Positions 22,112 to 33,305 are shown, counted from the stretch's first letter. The stretch: DNA of 64,000 nucleotides from Diphasiastrum complanatum (GCA_029204225.1 CM055097.1:50366195-50430194), one strand, 5' to 3'. Translations and numbers: made by a program. The notes: generated from the letters alone by a model not told the origin.

Positions 22112-23460
22112 ATCAACAAGTACAAAGCAAGGTTAGTGGCAAAAGGATATGCTCAACAACAAGGAATTGACTATGATGAGACCTCACTCGTGGCAAAGAT
22201 GGTATTCAAGTCATCATTTCACTTGCTACACTTTATGGATGGGATCTATGGAAAATGGACGTTTCAAATGCATTCTTGAATGGTGATCTTGAGGAGGAAG
22301 TGTACATGGAACAACCTGAGAGCTACATTTCATCAACAAAGCCAAATCATGTGTGTCTTCTACAAAAGAGTTTGTATGGCCTTAAGCAAGCACCAAGGAG
22401 TTGGTATGCTAAGCTTAACACCTTTTACCTCTCTCAAGGCTTTGTTATGAGTGAGTATGATCATTCACTTTATTATAGGTTTGTTGGAAATGATGTTACC
22501 ATCTTGCTAATCTATGTGTATGATATCATCTTGAGTGGTGGAGACAATCAAGATGTGGAGGATATCAAGAATGATCTTAAGAAGGAGTTTGAGGTGCATG
22601 ATCTTGGTAATTTGCATTACATTTTGGGAATAGAAGTCATTAGATCTTCTCAATCTACTTTCATTTGTCAAGAGAAGTATGCTAATTCTATTCTAGAAAT
22701 GGTAGATGCAAAAGCTTTTGATACACCTATGGAGTCTCATGTAAAGCTAACTATAAGAGGTAATGAAAGACCATTCGAGGACATTATTCTCTATAGGAAG
22801 CTAGTTGGTTCACTCATCTATCTAGCCATTACTAGACCTGACCTAAGCTATTGTGTTGGAAGATTGAGTCAATTCATGCAAGATCCTAGTGAGGAGCATT
22901 GGAAGCTAGGAAAGCGAGTTTTGAAGTACATCATTGGAACTCGAGATTTTGGCATATTGTATGAGAGATCATCACCTAATATTTTTTGGATTTTTAAATT
23001 CGGACTATGCTGGAGATGTAATGGATAGAAAATCCATTAGTGCTTGTTGTATTTTCATAGGTGATGGAGCTATATCATGGATGTCAAAGAAACAAGCCAC
23101 TATCTCATTGTCATCCAGTGAGGCCAAGTACAAAGCTCTTACACATTGCACAAAGGAGATGGTATGGATCAAGAGGATGATCAAAGATCTTCACTTGCTA
23201 GATTTTTCAGAGAGCCCAATCATCTTTTCTGACAATCAATCAGCCCAAAGAATGGCATCCAATCCTATCTTTCATGCTAGAGCAAGCATATTGAAATACA
23301 ATATCACTTTGTGAGGGAGCAAGTCATTGCAAAGGAGGTGGAGCTTCAACATGTGTCTTCAAGGGAATGTGTAGCTGATATGTTCACCAAAGCATTGAGA
23401 AAAGACTTGTTCATGAAGCATTGGGAAAAGACTTGTTCATGGAGTGCGATCAAAGTCTAT
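22112..23460 (+). pseudogene. Copia B reverse transcriptase (active site YVYD) and RNase H
   Basis: Resumes the gene split at 17356: INKYKARLVAKGYAQQQGIDYDE, a frame change near 22200, then MDVSNAFLNGDLEEEVYMEQP, SLYGLKQAPRSWY and FVMSEYDHSLYYRF. The active site reads YVYD (22513-22524) where the family has YVDD, so the second-last catalytic Asp is lost. RNase H follows (TRPDLSYCVGRLSQFM, then a frame change at about 22985, ISWMSKKQATISLSSSEAKY, SDNQSAQRMASNPIFHAR) and ends with ECVADMFTKAL near 23390. Confidence 0.9.
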
Positions 23461-23473
23461 GCTAAAACTAGTT

Positions 23474-24128
23474 AAAGAGGGAGTGTGAAAGATTCAACTA
23501 GTTTCATCATATTTTGCTATATTTTCATATTTGGCATATTGAGGTCAAAACTTGTTTTAGACTTAGAGATTGACTTTTCAAAGTTCATTAGTCTAAATTT
23601 TATTTGAATAAACACTTTTTGAAAGTGTGGAAAAGTTAGAATGCGAGTTTGAGTAGATTCAAATTTGAATAGTACATTGAATCTAGACCCAAAATTAGTA
23701 GGGTTAGCATTTTGGTGGGAAAGCCAAGTGGCCAAATAGGGTTTGGACCTGCTATAAAAGGATGTAACTCGTGGAGAGAGCTATCTTCTCTCTTATCTAT
23801 CTCATTTCATGCTTATAGATGGTTGTCTTGGGTTCTACTATCCATTGGTGCACTATCTTGGTGATTGCTTGTAATTCTATGTGTAGAATGATCTATATTT
23901 GTTATTTTTGGATCCACACGTGTGAAATACAGTAGCTTGCAGTTTTTTTATGGACAGCAACAATATTTTTTCATTCCATTCAAGTTTGATCAAGTTTTAT
24001 TAGTGTTTGCATCTCATTTTGTGTGTAGATGCTGACTTTTCTACATTGGTGAGATTGGTAGTGTATTTCTCTTTCTAACCAAAGATCATTCAAGTAGATT
24101 GGATCATAATGATCTGAAATCTTTCACA
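23474..24128 (+). repeat. Polypurine tract and 3' LTR of copia B
   Basis: AAAGAGGGAG (23474-23483) directly precedes LTR start TGTGAAAGATT at 23484; the LTR ends TTTCACA at 24128 (645 bp). It contains CACACGTGTG near 23915. Confidence 0.85.
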
Positions 24129-24215
24129 ATAAGCAAGTACATAATCACTCTTGTGGTTCTTTTAAGATCCATTTATGTTCCAAAAAGTACCATACTTTCA
24201 CATGGTATCAGAGCC
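24129..24215 (+). repeat. LTR end and primer site of a second copia
   Basis: 74 bases ending CTTTCACA at 24202, followed directly by TGGTATCAGAGCC (24203-24215), a tRNA-iMet primer site. The rest of this LTR is missing or replaced by copia B's 3' LTR, which abuts it. Confidence 0.75.
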
Positions 24216-24824
24216 ATCATTGATCAAATCTAATCCATTTTTAGCAAGTATGGGTGCTAAAACCTAGTTATGTGAGGGCGAGCTAGAAGCTAGGTTTTGG
24301 TGAGAGGATATGATTCCAAACTTGGTAGGGTCAAAATATGTACTATTCACATGTGTGGACACCTCTGAACCTGCATTTACTGCTTCATATTCATTTGATC
24401 CAAAGAAATTCAATTGTGAGATCTTGATGTAATTTTTGGTGGAAATCCTAGGATAAGCTACCAAGATTGAGTGCCATTAGTTAGATTTGAATTTGATTCA
24501 TGAGATCTAATTAATCTAGGCTGAAATCAGGTCCTTTAAAGTTGTTTTGCAGGTCTTGAAAGTACATCAAGTTGTGTGAGGGAGATTGAGTCATTTTTTG
24601 TCCAAAAATAGCCAAGATTGGCAAGATTAGATTGTTAGTAGATTTCACATCATTTGATGTTCATTCCATCTTTGTGAGGGAGTGCTAGAATTGAGTTTAT
24701 AAGTCCATTTGTTGGATTAGAAATCTAATCTGAGTGAAACACTACAAGAGAGAGACATTTGTGAGTTTCTAAGTCAATCAAATCTATTTCTTGTTTGTAG
24801 AAATCACTAGTAAGATGGGATCTA

Positions 24825-26058
24825 TTGGAGCATACCTTCAAAAAGCTAGTGAGAGTCTACAAATTATGCTATTTGGAAGGTTAGGATGGAGTCAATAATG
24901 GTCCTCCAAGACCTTTATGAGTTCTTGATTGAAGATGAAGATGAACCTCTAGGTGCACAAAAGTTGATTAAATACAAGAGGAGATCTAGATTAGCACTTC
25001 ATTGTGTGAAGATGAATGTAAGAAATGATCTCTTGAGAGAAGTATCATCATCCTAGTGCTAAAGAGGCTTGGGAGTCTTTAAAATCAATCTATAAATCAA
25101 GTAACACTTCTAGAGTCCTCATGTTTAGAAACCAGATTTTGCAAAGCATGAGAAGAAGTGAGGAGAGTGCACAAGATTACGTGCTTAGAATCAAGTCTCT
25201 AAATAGGGAGTTGGCTTCCATTGGAGAGAAGATTTATGATGGAGAGCTTGTACAAATTGTTCTTAATGGTCTAGGACATGATTTTGCAAATTTGGTCCAA
25301 AGTTTTGCAATCCAAGACACCTTGCCCACTATGAAAAGCTATTAGTGGCTGAAGAGAGTAAGATATTACACACCAAAGCAAGATTGAACTCATTGTCTTT
25401 GTAGGATGGTGATGAGAAAGCCAATTTCTCATTCAAGGGCAAAAAGAAGACCAATCATAAAGAAGAAGCATCCAAAGGAGGCCAAGCAAAAGGATGATGT
25501 ATCAAGCTCAAAGGGCAAGATCAAAGACAAATGCAAGTTCAAATGCTTTTTCTGTGGAAAGAAAGAACATTTCGACATTGCACATCAAGAAGAGGAGGAT
25601 GAAGAAGAATCATACTTGATGGTTTCCAACAAACCACCATCATCCAAGTGCACCACCAATGATTCTTGGTGGATAGATAGTGGGACTAGCTCCCACATGA
25701 CATTTCAAAAGAACTATTTCTACACCTTACTCTCTTACAATGATGTACATAGTTCTATTTATATAGCTAGTGATCAAGAGTGTAAGATAAGTGATATTGG
25801 AACCATTTTATTGTATGTTGGATCATCCAAAAGGATGAATCTTGAAAATGTACCATTTTGGGGTGAGGCAATAACATGTGCTAGTTTCTTGTGCAATAGA
25901 TTGCCCAACCAGGCCATTGGAGGAATCACACTACTTGAAGAGAGAAGCCCAATCTCAAGGATCTCAAGATTTTTGATCCATTTGCTATGTACACCAATCC
26001 TTGGATACAAGGAAGAGGATGATGCAACCTCCATCAAAGGCATCTTTGTGGGATATGG
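24825..26058 (+). pseudogene. Copia gag-protease fused to integrase tail by deletion
   Basis: Gag starts at 24825 (MGSIGAYLQKASES), with frame breaks before 25121-25345 (YVLRIKSLNRELASIGEK, LVQIVLNGLGHDFANLVQ). A Lys-rich region and a damaged knuckle (CFFCGKKEHF, last Cys absent) follow, then the protease with WWIDSGTSSHMT (Asp at 25676-25678). After NLENV at about 25853 the frame passes directly into integrase sequence (FWGEAITCASFLCNRL), so most of the integrase is deleted. Cut at 26059 by another LTR in GIFVGYGV. Leader 24216-24824 has no gene. Confidence 0.85.
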
Positions 26059-26557
26059 TGTTACATACCCATTAGGGCACGCAACATGAAACTTGAGGTG
26101 ACGGTCTCAGTCATGGGACGAAATGCTGATCTGGAGCTTTAGGTCTTTTGTGTGACACGTGTCAATGTGGTGCGTAGTAACTCATTGTCATGGACCCACG
26201 TCAGTGTGCACAACTGTCGTGTGTCGTTGGTCATGCGTGACTCCTATGGTTGGAGATGACCCACCTGGACTATGTATATAGAGGTGGATCTCCATGAGCT
26301 TGGTATTCATTCTCTCCTGGAGAATGAAGAGCCCTTCCACTGGTGGTCAGGTCAAGACAAGTATCTAAGCCTCAGGATGTAGGCGAGGGTCGAGGGTAAG
26401 GCATGGTGTTATGAGACACCATGGCTTACATGAGATCCGAGCTTGTTTGATAGTGGTCTATAGCTCTAGTGCATGGGGGTGAGGTGGCAATACCTCTATG
26501 GTTGGGTAGTAAGATAGCGCTTTAGCAATGGCCAGCACGACGATGGGGAATCTAACA
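26059..26557 (+). repeat. LTR of an unclassified element, inserted in the copia integrase
   Basis: 499 bp beginning TGTTACATACCC and ending TCTAACA, so the ends form TGTTA...TAACA. A TATA-like tatatagag lies near 26275. It starts inside the copia reading frame and a primer site follows. No second copy is in the window. Confidence 0.7.
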
Positions 26558-26559
26558 GT

Positions 26560-26572
26560 TGGTATCAGTGCC
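26560..26572 (+). promoter_or_regulatory. Primer-binding site, tRNA-iMet variant
   Basis: TGGTATCAGTGCC two bases after the LTR; one mismatch to the usual iMet primer site. Confidence 0.7.
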
Positions 26573-27074
26573 ACCGATCATTGTGAATAAGGTGCAATCA
26601 CTCTAACTTACATTTTGGGTTGGTTTAAGCCTTTAGATGATGTTTTCTGAAGGCTTAGTTGAATTCGTTGAATCGAATTGGAAAACTTTGCTTTTTGGTT
26701 CATCTCAATCTGAGGTCGTTTTGATTGAAAACGAGCCACCTTTGCTAGCTATGGTGGAAGTTTGTCGATTTTTTGAATTTTTTGCGGTTTTAAAAGCTTC
26801 AAAAGCCGATTTCGTTTTTTGGCCTTATTTTGGGACTTGAAAGTTGGATATTTTTTTTGCTTCTGGGTTTTTTCTTTATGCAAAAAAAATTTTGAAAAAA
26901 AAAAAAAAATTCAGGGCACCTGCGCGTTGATGTACGACATTCTGACATTTTTTTTTATCACGGACAACAGCCGCAGGCTGCACAGGCAGTTATTTTAGGC
27001 CTGGCTTGCAAACAAACAGCAGCCGCTGGCTGTATAAAAATTTATCTTTCAGTTTGGGGGAGGGGAATTAATCC

Positions 27075-27132
27075 CATCACATCACCTTTGTACTTTTACA
27101 AAGTACTCTTTATTCTTGCTTGTGATGTGATG
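27075..27132 (+). other. Nested hairpins in the element leader
   Basis: Perfect 11-bp arms CATCACATCAC (27075-27085) and GTGATGTGATG (27122-27132). Between them is a 7-bp hairpin CTTTGTA-cttt-TACAAAG. About 100 bases on, an 18-bp perfect palindrome TGTACTTTGCAAAGTACA lies at 27236-27253 and re-uses the same core. The surrounding leader (26573-27587) has no gene. Confidence 0.6.
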
Positions 27133-27587
27133 TCAAGTTACAAAGCAAGTTAAAATTTGTAAAAGCGAACTTGCAGCTCAAAGCTTTCTAGACTTTGTCT
27201 ACATTAAGTATTGAACTTCTTTGCCTAAACTTTTGTGTACTTTGCAAAGTACATGCTAAAAATTTTAAGTTAAGTTTTCAAAGTTTTATAAGAAAACTCT
27301 GTAAAGCTTGCAAGTTTTAAAATAAACTTAACCTTGAGTTTCTAAGTTCAAGCTTAAGGTTGAAAGGTTTATTTTCTAAGTTTGAAAACACATATTTTAA
27401 ACCATAGCTTTGTTATACAGATCTTTTAAGAAAGAGGAGAAATAAAAGAAAAGTACACAACTATACTTGCAGGCTGTACTTATTGCAAGAACAGACCTAT
27501 GTGATCTCCTTCCTATCTTTTTTAGCCTCTTTCTTGGGCTTAATCCACCTCCTTGTAAACTTCCACCTGTACACACACAAAAAAAAA

Positions 27588-28235
27588 ATGGCAAATCCTC
27601 CATCTTCTTCACTTTTTGAGAGGAAATTTGAAGTTTTTTTCCTCCACGTCCACCTCTTGAACGTACAGTTGTACCAGCACCTTCTCCTAAGCCTAAGGAC
27701 AAGCCTTAGAGGAGATTTAGGTGTGTTTTTGTGTAAGTTATATTTACCAAAAGGCCGAGCAAATATCAAAGATTTCGACGATGCAAGTCTGTTGTTGGAT
27801 GTTAACGTGGCGTATCCGGAGCTGTATAGTATCTACACTGATTGGGAGCGCAACTTTTCCAGCTATTTTGTGGAAATAAAACAGAATTTGCAAGACAGAT
27901 TCAAATCCTACGAATATAGATCTTTTTGTACATATATATATTGGCAGTTTGGCACATTTGCAGCCAAAGTTTTATTTTTGGTTCAAAGTTTATTTGTAAA
28001 GTGTAAATTTTTTCAATTTTTCTCTACTTTATTCGAACAGTTTTCACTTAGGAAAAATTTTGAAGAAATTTTCCAATTAGTTCAAGAACTTTTTGATGGT
28101 TCTCTACTCCTTGTAAGGTTGATACCTTACGGCAACTTACCTATCGGGAGTTATACCAGAGCAAGAGAAGATGTATTGTTGTGCCAAAGAGATTTGGAAA
28201 TGGCACAACAGTTACACGAAGAGCTTAATACATGA
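27588..28235 (+). CDS. Orphan 215-codon ORF, function unknown
   Basis: ATG at 27588 follows an A-run and gives MANPPSSSLFERKFEVF. The ORF is rich in Phe, Leu and Tyr in the middle (residues about 90-165: SSYFVEIKQNLQDRF, then FQFFSTLFEQF) and ends hydrophilic (REDVLLCQRDLEMAQQLHEE). No signal peptide or clear membrane pattern and no family I recognise. In another frame just after the start a Pro-rich reading (PPRPPLERTVVPAPSPKPK) looks more protein-like, so a frameshift near 27640 is possible. It lies between a 5' LTR/primer site and a polypurine tract, where gag or an accessory ORF would be expected. Confidence 0.35.
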   Translation: MANPPSSSLFERKFEVFFLHVHLLNVQLYQHLLLSLRTSLRGDLGVFLCKLYLPKGRANIKDFDDASLLLDVNVAYPELYSIYTDWERNFSSYFVEIKQNLQDRFKSYEYRSFCTYIYWQFGTFAAKVLFLVQSLFVKCKFFQFFSTLFEQFSLRKNFEEIFQLVQELFDGSLLLVRLIPYGNLPIGSYTRAREDVLLCQRDLEMAQQLHEELNT

Positions 28236-28489
28236 AGTCTTTTTCTTGTATATAGTGTGTCAGATTATGTGATGCAGAGTTTTATATGTGATGATCCTTA
28301 TTCTATGTTGCTGAAATATATTTTGAATGAACATTTGATTTTGAAATATCAAGTGAAGGTTATAAACTCAACAAATGAAGAAAAATCTCTACTTGTGACC
28401 TAGCGAAGATCTTCAACACAAAAATATTCTTTCCTAAGGAATGAATAATTCTTGAAACAAAAACTTTCTGTTCACGAGGACGTTTCACA

Positions 28490-29735
28490 TTTGAGGAGGG
28501 GGATATGTGATATCACATATTTATATATTTACTCAAAAATGGCAATATATACTTGAAAATGAGGATATGCACTGGACAAATATATATTATGAAGAGGCCT
28601 ATATCATTTTTCGGATGTAATTGCTAAGGACCTGTCTTTCCCTCAAGGACAAGACCTCCTGAAATGAAACGACGCCTTGAACACAAAGCGACTAGATTCG
28701 TATCGCCACACTGAAGGGGTCCAATTGTACAATTTACTTATAGCTTATATGTTAACTAGAATTTGTAAATGGAGCGACGCACCAGGAATTTTAAGTGGTG
28801 TGTTTGTTTGCTCCATAGGCTATAAATACAAACATGCTTCATTCTCACATCACCAAGAGAGAAAGAGAGTTATTATATGTTTGAGATTGAAGAAGTGAAT
28901 AGAGCATCTAAGTTTATTTTCTTTAATCTTTGTTCTTCGCACTATTGTGTGTGAGTGACTTCGAGTCTACTAGCAATCTCGTATGTATTACTTAAATCAT
29001 CCTCGGTCAGACAGTATGATATTTCATTATAGTCATTTGATGTGTTTTCATAAAGTTGATCTAAAGAACTGTCTTTAAACTAATTTACCCAGCTGTGCGA
29101 ATACTTTGTATTTGACATCGAGTGAAATATCCCTTGGTGCAATTTTTCATAGTTGCTGATAAGGGAAGTATGTATGTTTGTGAAATGCTAGTCCCTGCCT
29201 GAGGAACTGAGTTATTGATCTGTATTCGTGTTAGTAACGAAGATAATTGTTTCTAACATATTCGCAAACTACTTGAGTTCTTTAACCATGACCGGACTTT
29301 AGTTGTTGAGGACTTTTGCCTAGAACAAATTAGTTCAAGAATAAGATTAACTTTTTGTCTGTTCGTACGCCTCTGCATCGAACATAACACAAATCCATGT
29401 TGACAACTTAATCAGTCAGAGTATATTTCATTCGAGTTATTCTAATATCATTTTACTTATAGAATGTTTTTTTTTTCGGTTTGATAGTGGACGGCTATTG
29501 TTTGGAACTCATTTATCAACACACACCACAATACAAGCAATATTGGTTGCTTATAAAATGTCTGTCGACAGCCAGAATAACATCCGACACCATTTCATTT
29601 GAAATAAGTCAAGTATGTATCAATTAAGCAGCTTTTGAGCGCTATCTCCTTGGGGAACGATCTAAATACTTCATAAATATAGCAATTCTGTGTTTGTATA
29701 TTACGACATCAGGCATCTATTCTGAATATAAGCTG
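28490..29735 (+). repeat. Polypurine tract and LTR-like sequence
   Basis: TTTGAGGAGGGGGATA (28490-28505) followed by TGTGATATCACATA at 28506 looks like the 3' end of a gypsy-type element; the start lies in a 16-bp palindrome (28504-28519). A TATA-like ctataaatac lies near 28818. This LTR does not match 26059-26557, so the two are not a pair. The right end is not resolved; sequence up to 29735 shows no gene. The stretch 28236-28489 holds nothing recognisable. Confidence 0.5.
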
Positions 29736-29737
29736 CA

Positions 29738-30181
29738 ATGGAAACAGCTTCAGCCCAGAAGGATTTCGGAAGTGTCGCATGAGCAAGCATACACTTAGCC
29801 GATTCGACTAAGGTTTTGTTCCTTCTCTTAGCAAGTCCATTCGACTGAGGCAAATAGAAGGTAATATATTATTGCTCAATGTGGTTGTCAAGGCAAAAGT
29901 CCTTGAATTCGGTAGACATGTACTCTCCCTTGTTGTCGGACCTTAGTGCTTTAATTCTTTTACTAGTTTTCATTTCTGCACACTCTTTGAATTGTCAGAA
30001 GATTTTGAAAGCCTCTAATTTTTGCTTAATAACATAAACAATTGTTCTTCTCGAATATTTTTCAATGAATCTAATGATATACTTTGCATCAAGCAACAAC
30101 GGAGTTTGCATTGGACCACATATATTTGAATGAACGACGTCTAGAACATATTTTGATGCATGCCTATGACTCGATCTAAAA
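29738..30181 (-). pseudogene. Copia integrase piece (family A), inverted
   Basis: Minus-strand integrase core: RSSHRHASKYVLDVVHSNIC, IRFIEKYSRRTIVYVIKQK, then after a stop LRSDNKGEYMSTEFKDFCLD, LPQSNGLAKRRNKTLVESAK and LPKSFWAEAVSIAAYIQNR. It matches the plus-strand copy at 50505-50740. The catalytic Glu position reads Lys (GLAKRR rather than GVAERR). Confidence 0.8.
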
Positions 30182-30189
30182 GGACGATA

Positions 30190-30600
30190 GTACACACACT
30201 ATCAAAGGTGAAGGCACTGTAAGATTGATGTTCCAGCATGATCAATTCAAACTACTATCAAACGTTTTGTATGTACCTAAACTCTCTATGAATCTGTTAT
30301 CAATAAGTAGAATTATTGATTTAGGTCATAGGGTAGAATTTGAGTCTGATCAATGCCGAATTATCGATAGGACAAATAAGATTCTTGACTCGACAAGAGG
30401 CATGGATACTTATATGGATTGACTTATTTTGATACTAATCAAGTTCTTGTCAACAAAACATTACCTTGGCATTATAGATTAGGACACTTGAATCATACAT
30501 CTATGTCGAACATGTCTAGACACTCCTTAGCACTTGATCTCGACTATTCCACCAACAACTCGACCTCCTTGAATGTCAATCTCTCCTTGTATTTAGATCT
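30190..30600 (+). pseudogene. Copia protease tail and pre-integrase piece (family A)
   Basis: Matches 50071-50440: FKLLSNVLYVPKLSMNLLSISR, RIIDRTNKIL, then WHYRLGHLNHTSMSNM. It lies head to head with the integrase piece to its left; in the parent element protease precedes integrase on one strand. The junction is within 30182-30189. Confidence 0.8.
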
Positions 30601-30639
30601 TGCCTCACACCAAAGACGAAGAACTCCAAGACTCTGAGC

Positions 30640-31881
30640 CAATTCCCTTCATAAGTTTTAAAATCACTTGAAAATACTCAAAGGAATCCCCAAACACCTC
30701 AAACACAATGGATTTGTGTGAAAATATGTGGCTATGGCACCAAAATCTCATCTAGATCACACACAAACTAGATTCATAATGCAAAATTATGAATTTTTTA
30801 TGATCTAAGCTAGATATGAGCAATCCTTGGCATGTCTCACCAGTTTGGGTGCCCTATCCACCTTCATTTGAATGCCTATAATGTTTTCAAGACAAGTCCT
30901 TTTTTCTTGAAAACAATTGCATCACAAACTAGACTTCGCTAGCTTTCCAACAAGCAATCATGCACTAGATTTGGATCTCACCAACCATTCAAATTTTGGT
31001 GATCTCACACCTACCTAGGCACCTCAGTCCATACAGTACCCATCATGGGTCAATTCATCATGATTTTGATCCCTTTTGATCTCAAAATCCACTTGATTGC
31101 AAACTATGTCCACACTAGCTCTCAAAACCTTGTTTTTCACATTAAGCTTGGTACATTCAATCCATCCACCATCTTTGGGTTGGATTTGAAATTTGAAAAA
31201 ATGTGATTCTTCTCTCTCACTAAGATGTGTGCATCAAAGAGCTAGATCCACTTAGTAAGATCTTGATCACAAAGGAGAGACCAATCTCTCCACCAATGCC
31301 AAATCAACTTGAGTTACTAGATCTTGCCTTTCACAAAAGAAGAAACTCCAAGATAATTTGGACCACACACCAAACACAAGTTTCACACACCTCTATGACT
31401 CTATTTCAAGCCAATAAAACACTCAAGAACTATGAGTAGGAGTGAAACAATGTGACTAGGATCTCAAAATCTCATCTAGAACTCTCAGAACCTAGATTGA
31501 CAAGGCAAACTTGAGTTTTTTTTATGCAACCACCAAGATTTGGTGCTCTTTGGCAAAAGTCACTAGGTTGGGTGCCCAACCTACTTCCAAACAAATGCCA
31601 ATAATTTCATCTATAGTGAACCAATTCACTTGAGATCTCTTGCACCTAAATCTACACTCAAATAGCTCTCCAACCAGTATTTACTTGCACAATTGGGCAT
31701 CCCACACGTGCTCTGAGCACAATAGTCCGTACTATACTTTTCAAAGCCAAGTCATCATAAATTTGGCCCCTCGTGATGCCAAAATTCCTTGGAAGCTAGT
31801 CGAGATCCTCGACTACACTCAAAAACATGAACTTCACTCTCTGTACTTGATCATTGATGCATGAAGATCATACCTAAGGGT
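30640..31881 (-). other. Leader of element D, no gene
   Basis: About 1.2 kb left of the element D primer site. No credible coding sequence. Segments around 30600-30680 and 31338-31400 are similar to each other (GAACTCCAAGA...), and 31180-31440 resembles the leader of element C. Confidence 0.5.
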
Positions 31882-31894
31882 GGCTCTGATACCA
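31882..31894 (-). promoter_or_regulatory. Primer-binding site of element D, tRNA-iMet
   Basis: On the minus strand TGGTATCAGAGCC abuts the LTR that starts at 31895. Confidence 0.85.
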
Positions 31895-32259
31895 TGTGAA
31901 GATTAAGGTAATTTGTGATTGCACATAGATCTATCACCTGTATTGCATCCTACAATCTTCCCTGATTGATTCTAAGGCAAGAGCACAATTTCATGCATAA
32001 TGAATCCACATTCAATTGGCACTCAAAGGCGCAATCAAAGTACATGAAAAAACTAAGATTCCAACATGCTTTTAGAGAGAAAATAAATAGTCTACTCTCG
32101 AGTAGAGAGATAAAGTGAGTGAGCCCTCAAGTAGAGAGAGAATATGAGAAAAAACAATGTGTATCACATAGATTGCTTCACAAAAACTTGTATGTACAAT
32201 AAGAGAGCTCTTCCATATAGTACCAGCATGAGATCTAGCATAAGGACATGCTCTAGAAT

Positions 32260-32491
32260 GATTGGAGCCCATTTATTGCCTTTCTACATCATGATTGGAG
32301 CCCATTTATTACTTTCCTACATCACGATTGGACCCCTAGATTTGCACCTCTCATCATGATTGGACCTCATGATTTCCACCTCACAATTTGATTGGGCCTC
32401 CATGATGTGCATCTCTAAACATGATGGGTCCACATGTAATGCACCTCCTAAGGTGATTGGCCTTGTGATCTATGCCTCTAAATGTGATTGG
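32260..32491 (-). repeat. Eight-unit CCAAT-box array, period 32-33 bp
   Basis: GATTGG (CCAATC on the element's sense strand) at 32260, 32293, 32326, 32358, 32390, 32455 and 32486, with a degenerate GATGGG at 32423. Steps are 33, 33, 32, 32, 33, 32, 31. Between them, parts of the unit such as GCCCATTTATT and CTACATCA are recognisably repeated in the first units. Confidence 0.8.
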
Positions 32492-32623
32492 GCCAAATAG
32501 ATGCATTTCAATCCTAACATCATGTGACAAGTGTCACTATCTCACTAAATCTCAAATTTGAGGCCTATTGACTATTCAAACTCAATATAGATGAACTAAA
32601 ATGATTAGGCCTACCCTCCACAC

Positions 32624-33305
32624 TGTTAAAAATTCACAATTCTAGCTTGACTAGTTTTGGTCATATGACTTGTACATAGTTAGATGGTCATGATGTGGCT
32701 TGTCACACGTGCCAAATAGCATAGGATTCCATTCATAAGGATGTTCTCAAGTAGACCTAAGTGTTAGAACCTTTGAAATGAGTCCAAATTATGCTTAGAT
32801 ACAAGGGAGAAAAAATAGGAGCTATTTTTGGTAATTTTTGCATTGTTGAGGGATCTCCAAGATTCCAACCCTAACTTGGTAGGGATGAAAGATCCACCAA
32901 AATTAGCATTAGGGATAGGTTTAGGGCTACTCATACCTGCCCAAAACCATGATGGATCATGTATATATAGGTGATGATATCTCACCAAAATCAATCAAGC
33001 AATTTCATGTTTTTTCTCTCATAATGGTGCAATTGCTCTCTATGTTCATAATTGTTTGAGTACTTGTGATTACTAATTATTATAGGATTGAATGTAGGTC
33101 TGGTGTACAGTACTCAGACTGTGGGAGGCCGTACTTTCACACGTGTGAAGCCTTCTTCAAGGATTTGGGCCATTTAGTGAGGTTCAAGCATAGATTTTTG
33201 ATGGATTTTGATGGTTCAACTTGTGCTAATCTTATGAAATCATAATCTATTGTTTCCCTCATCATTTCAAGTGTTTTAGAATCCTTATTTGCTGTAATTT
33301 TTACA
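32624..33305 (+). repeat. 5' LTR of copia E
   Basis: 682 bp, TGTTAAAAATT...AATTTTTACA ends. Contains TATA-like gtatatatagg near 32951, a CACACGTG near 32705, and a CACACGTGTG palindrome near 33139. Confidence 0.95.

Larger units (their letters stand above)
15018..24128 (+). mobile_element. Ty1/copia element B, internally deleted and split by element C
   Basis: The LTRs at 15018-15750 and 23484-24128 share TGTGAAA...TTTCACA ends and are alike from about 15180 onward. Their first 150 or so bases differ, so the two ends may come from different copies or from a recombination. A tRNA-iMet primer site and a polypurine tract are present. The flanking five-base words (TTAGT, ATAAG) do not match, so no target duplication supports a single simple insertion. 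Remaining genes are gag, a fused integrase tail, reverse transcriptase (split by element C) and RNase H. Confidence 0.8.

Noticed and set aside
15013-24133. Target duplication for copia B
   Set aside because: The flanking five-base words TTAGT and ATAAG differ, and the first 150 or so bases of the two LTRs are unlike.
26059-29735. 26059-26557 and the sequence from 28506 as one LTR pair
   Set aside because: Their starts and bodies do not match, so they cannot be the two LTRs of one insertion.
32260-32491. CCAAT-box array as a CRISPR-like array
   Set aside because: The repeated core is only six bases, the units are one decayed tandem repeat, and the array sits inside an LTR.
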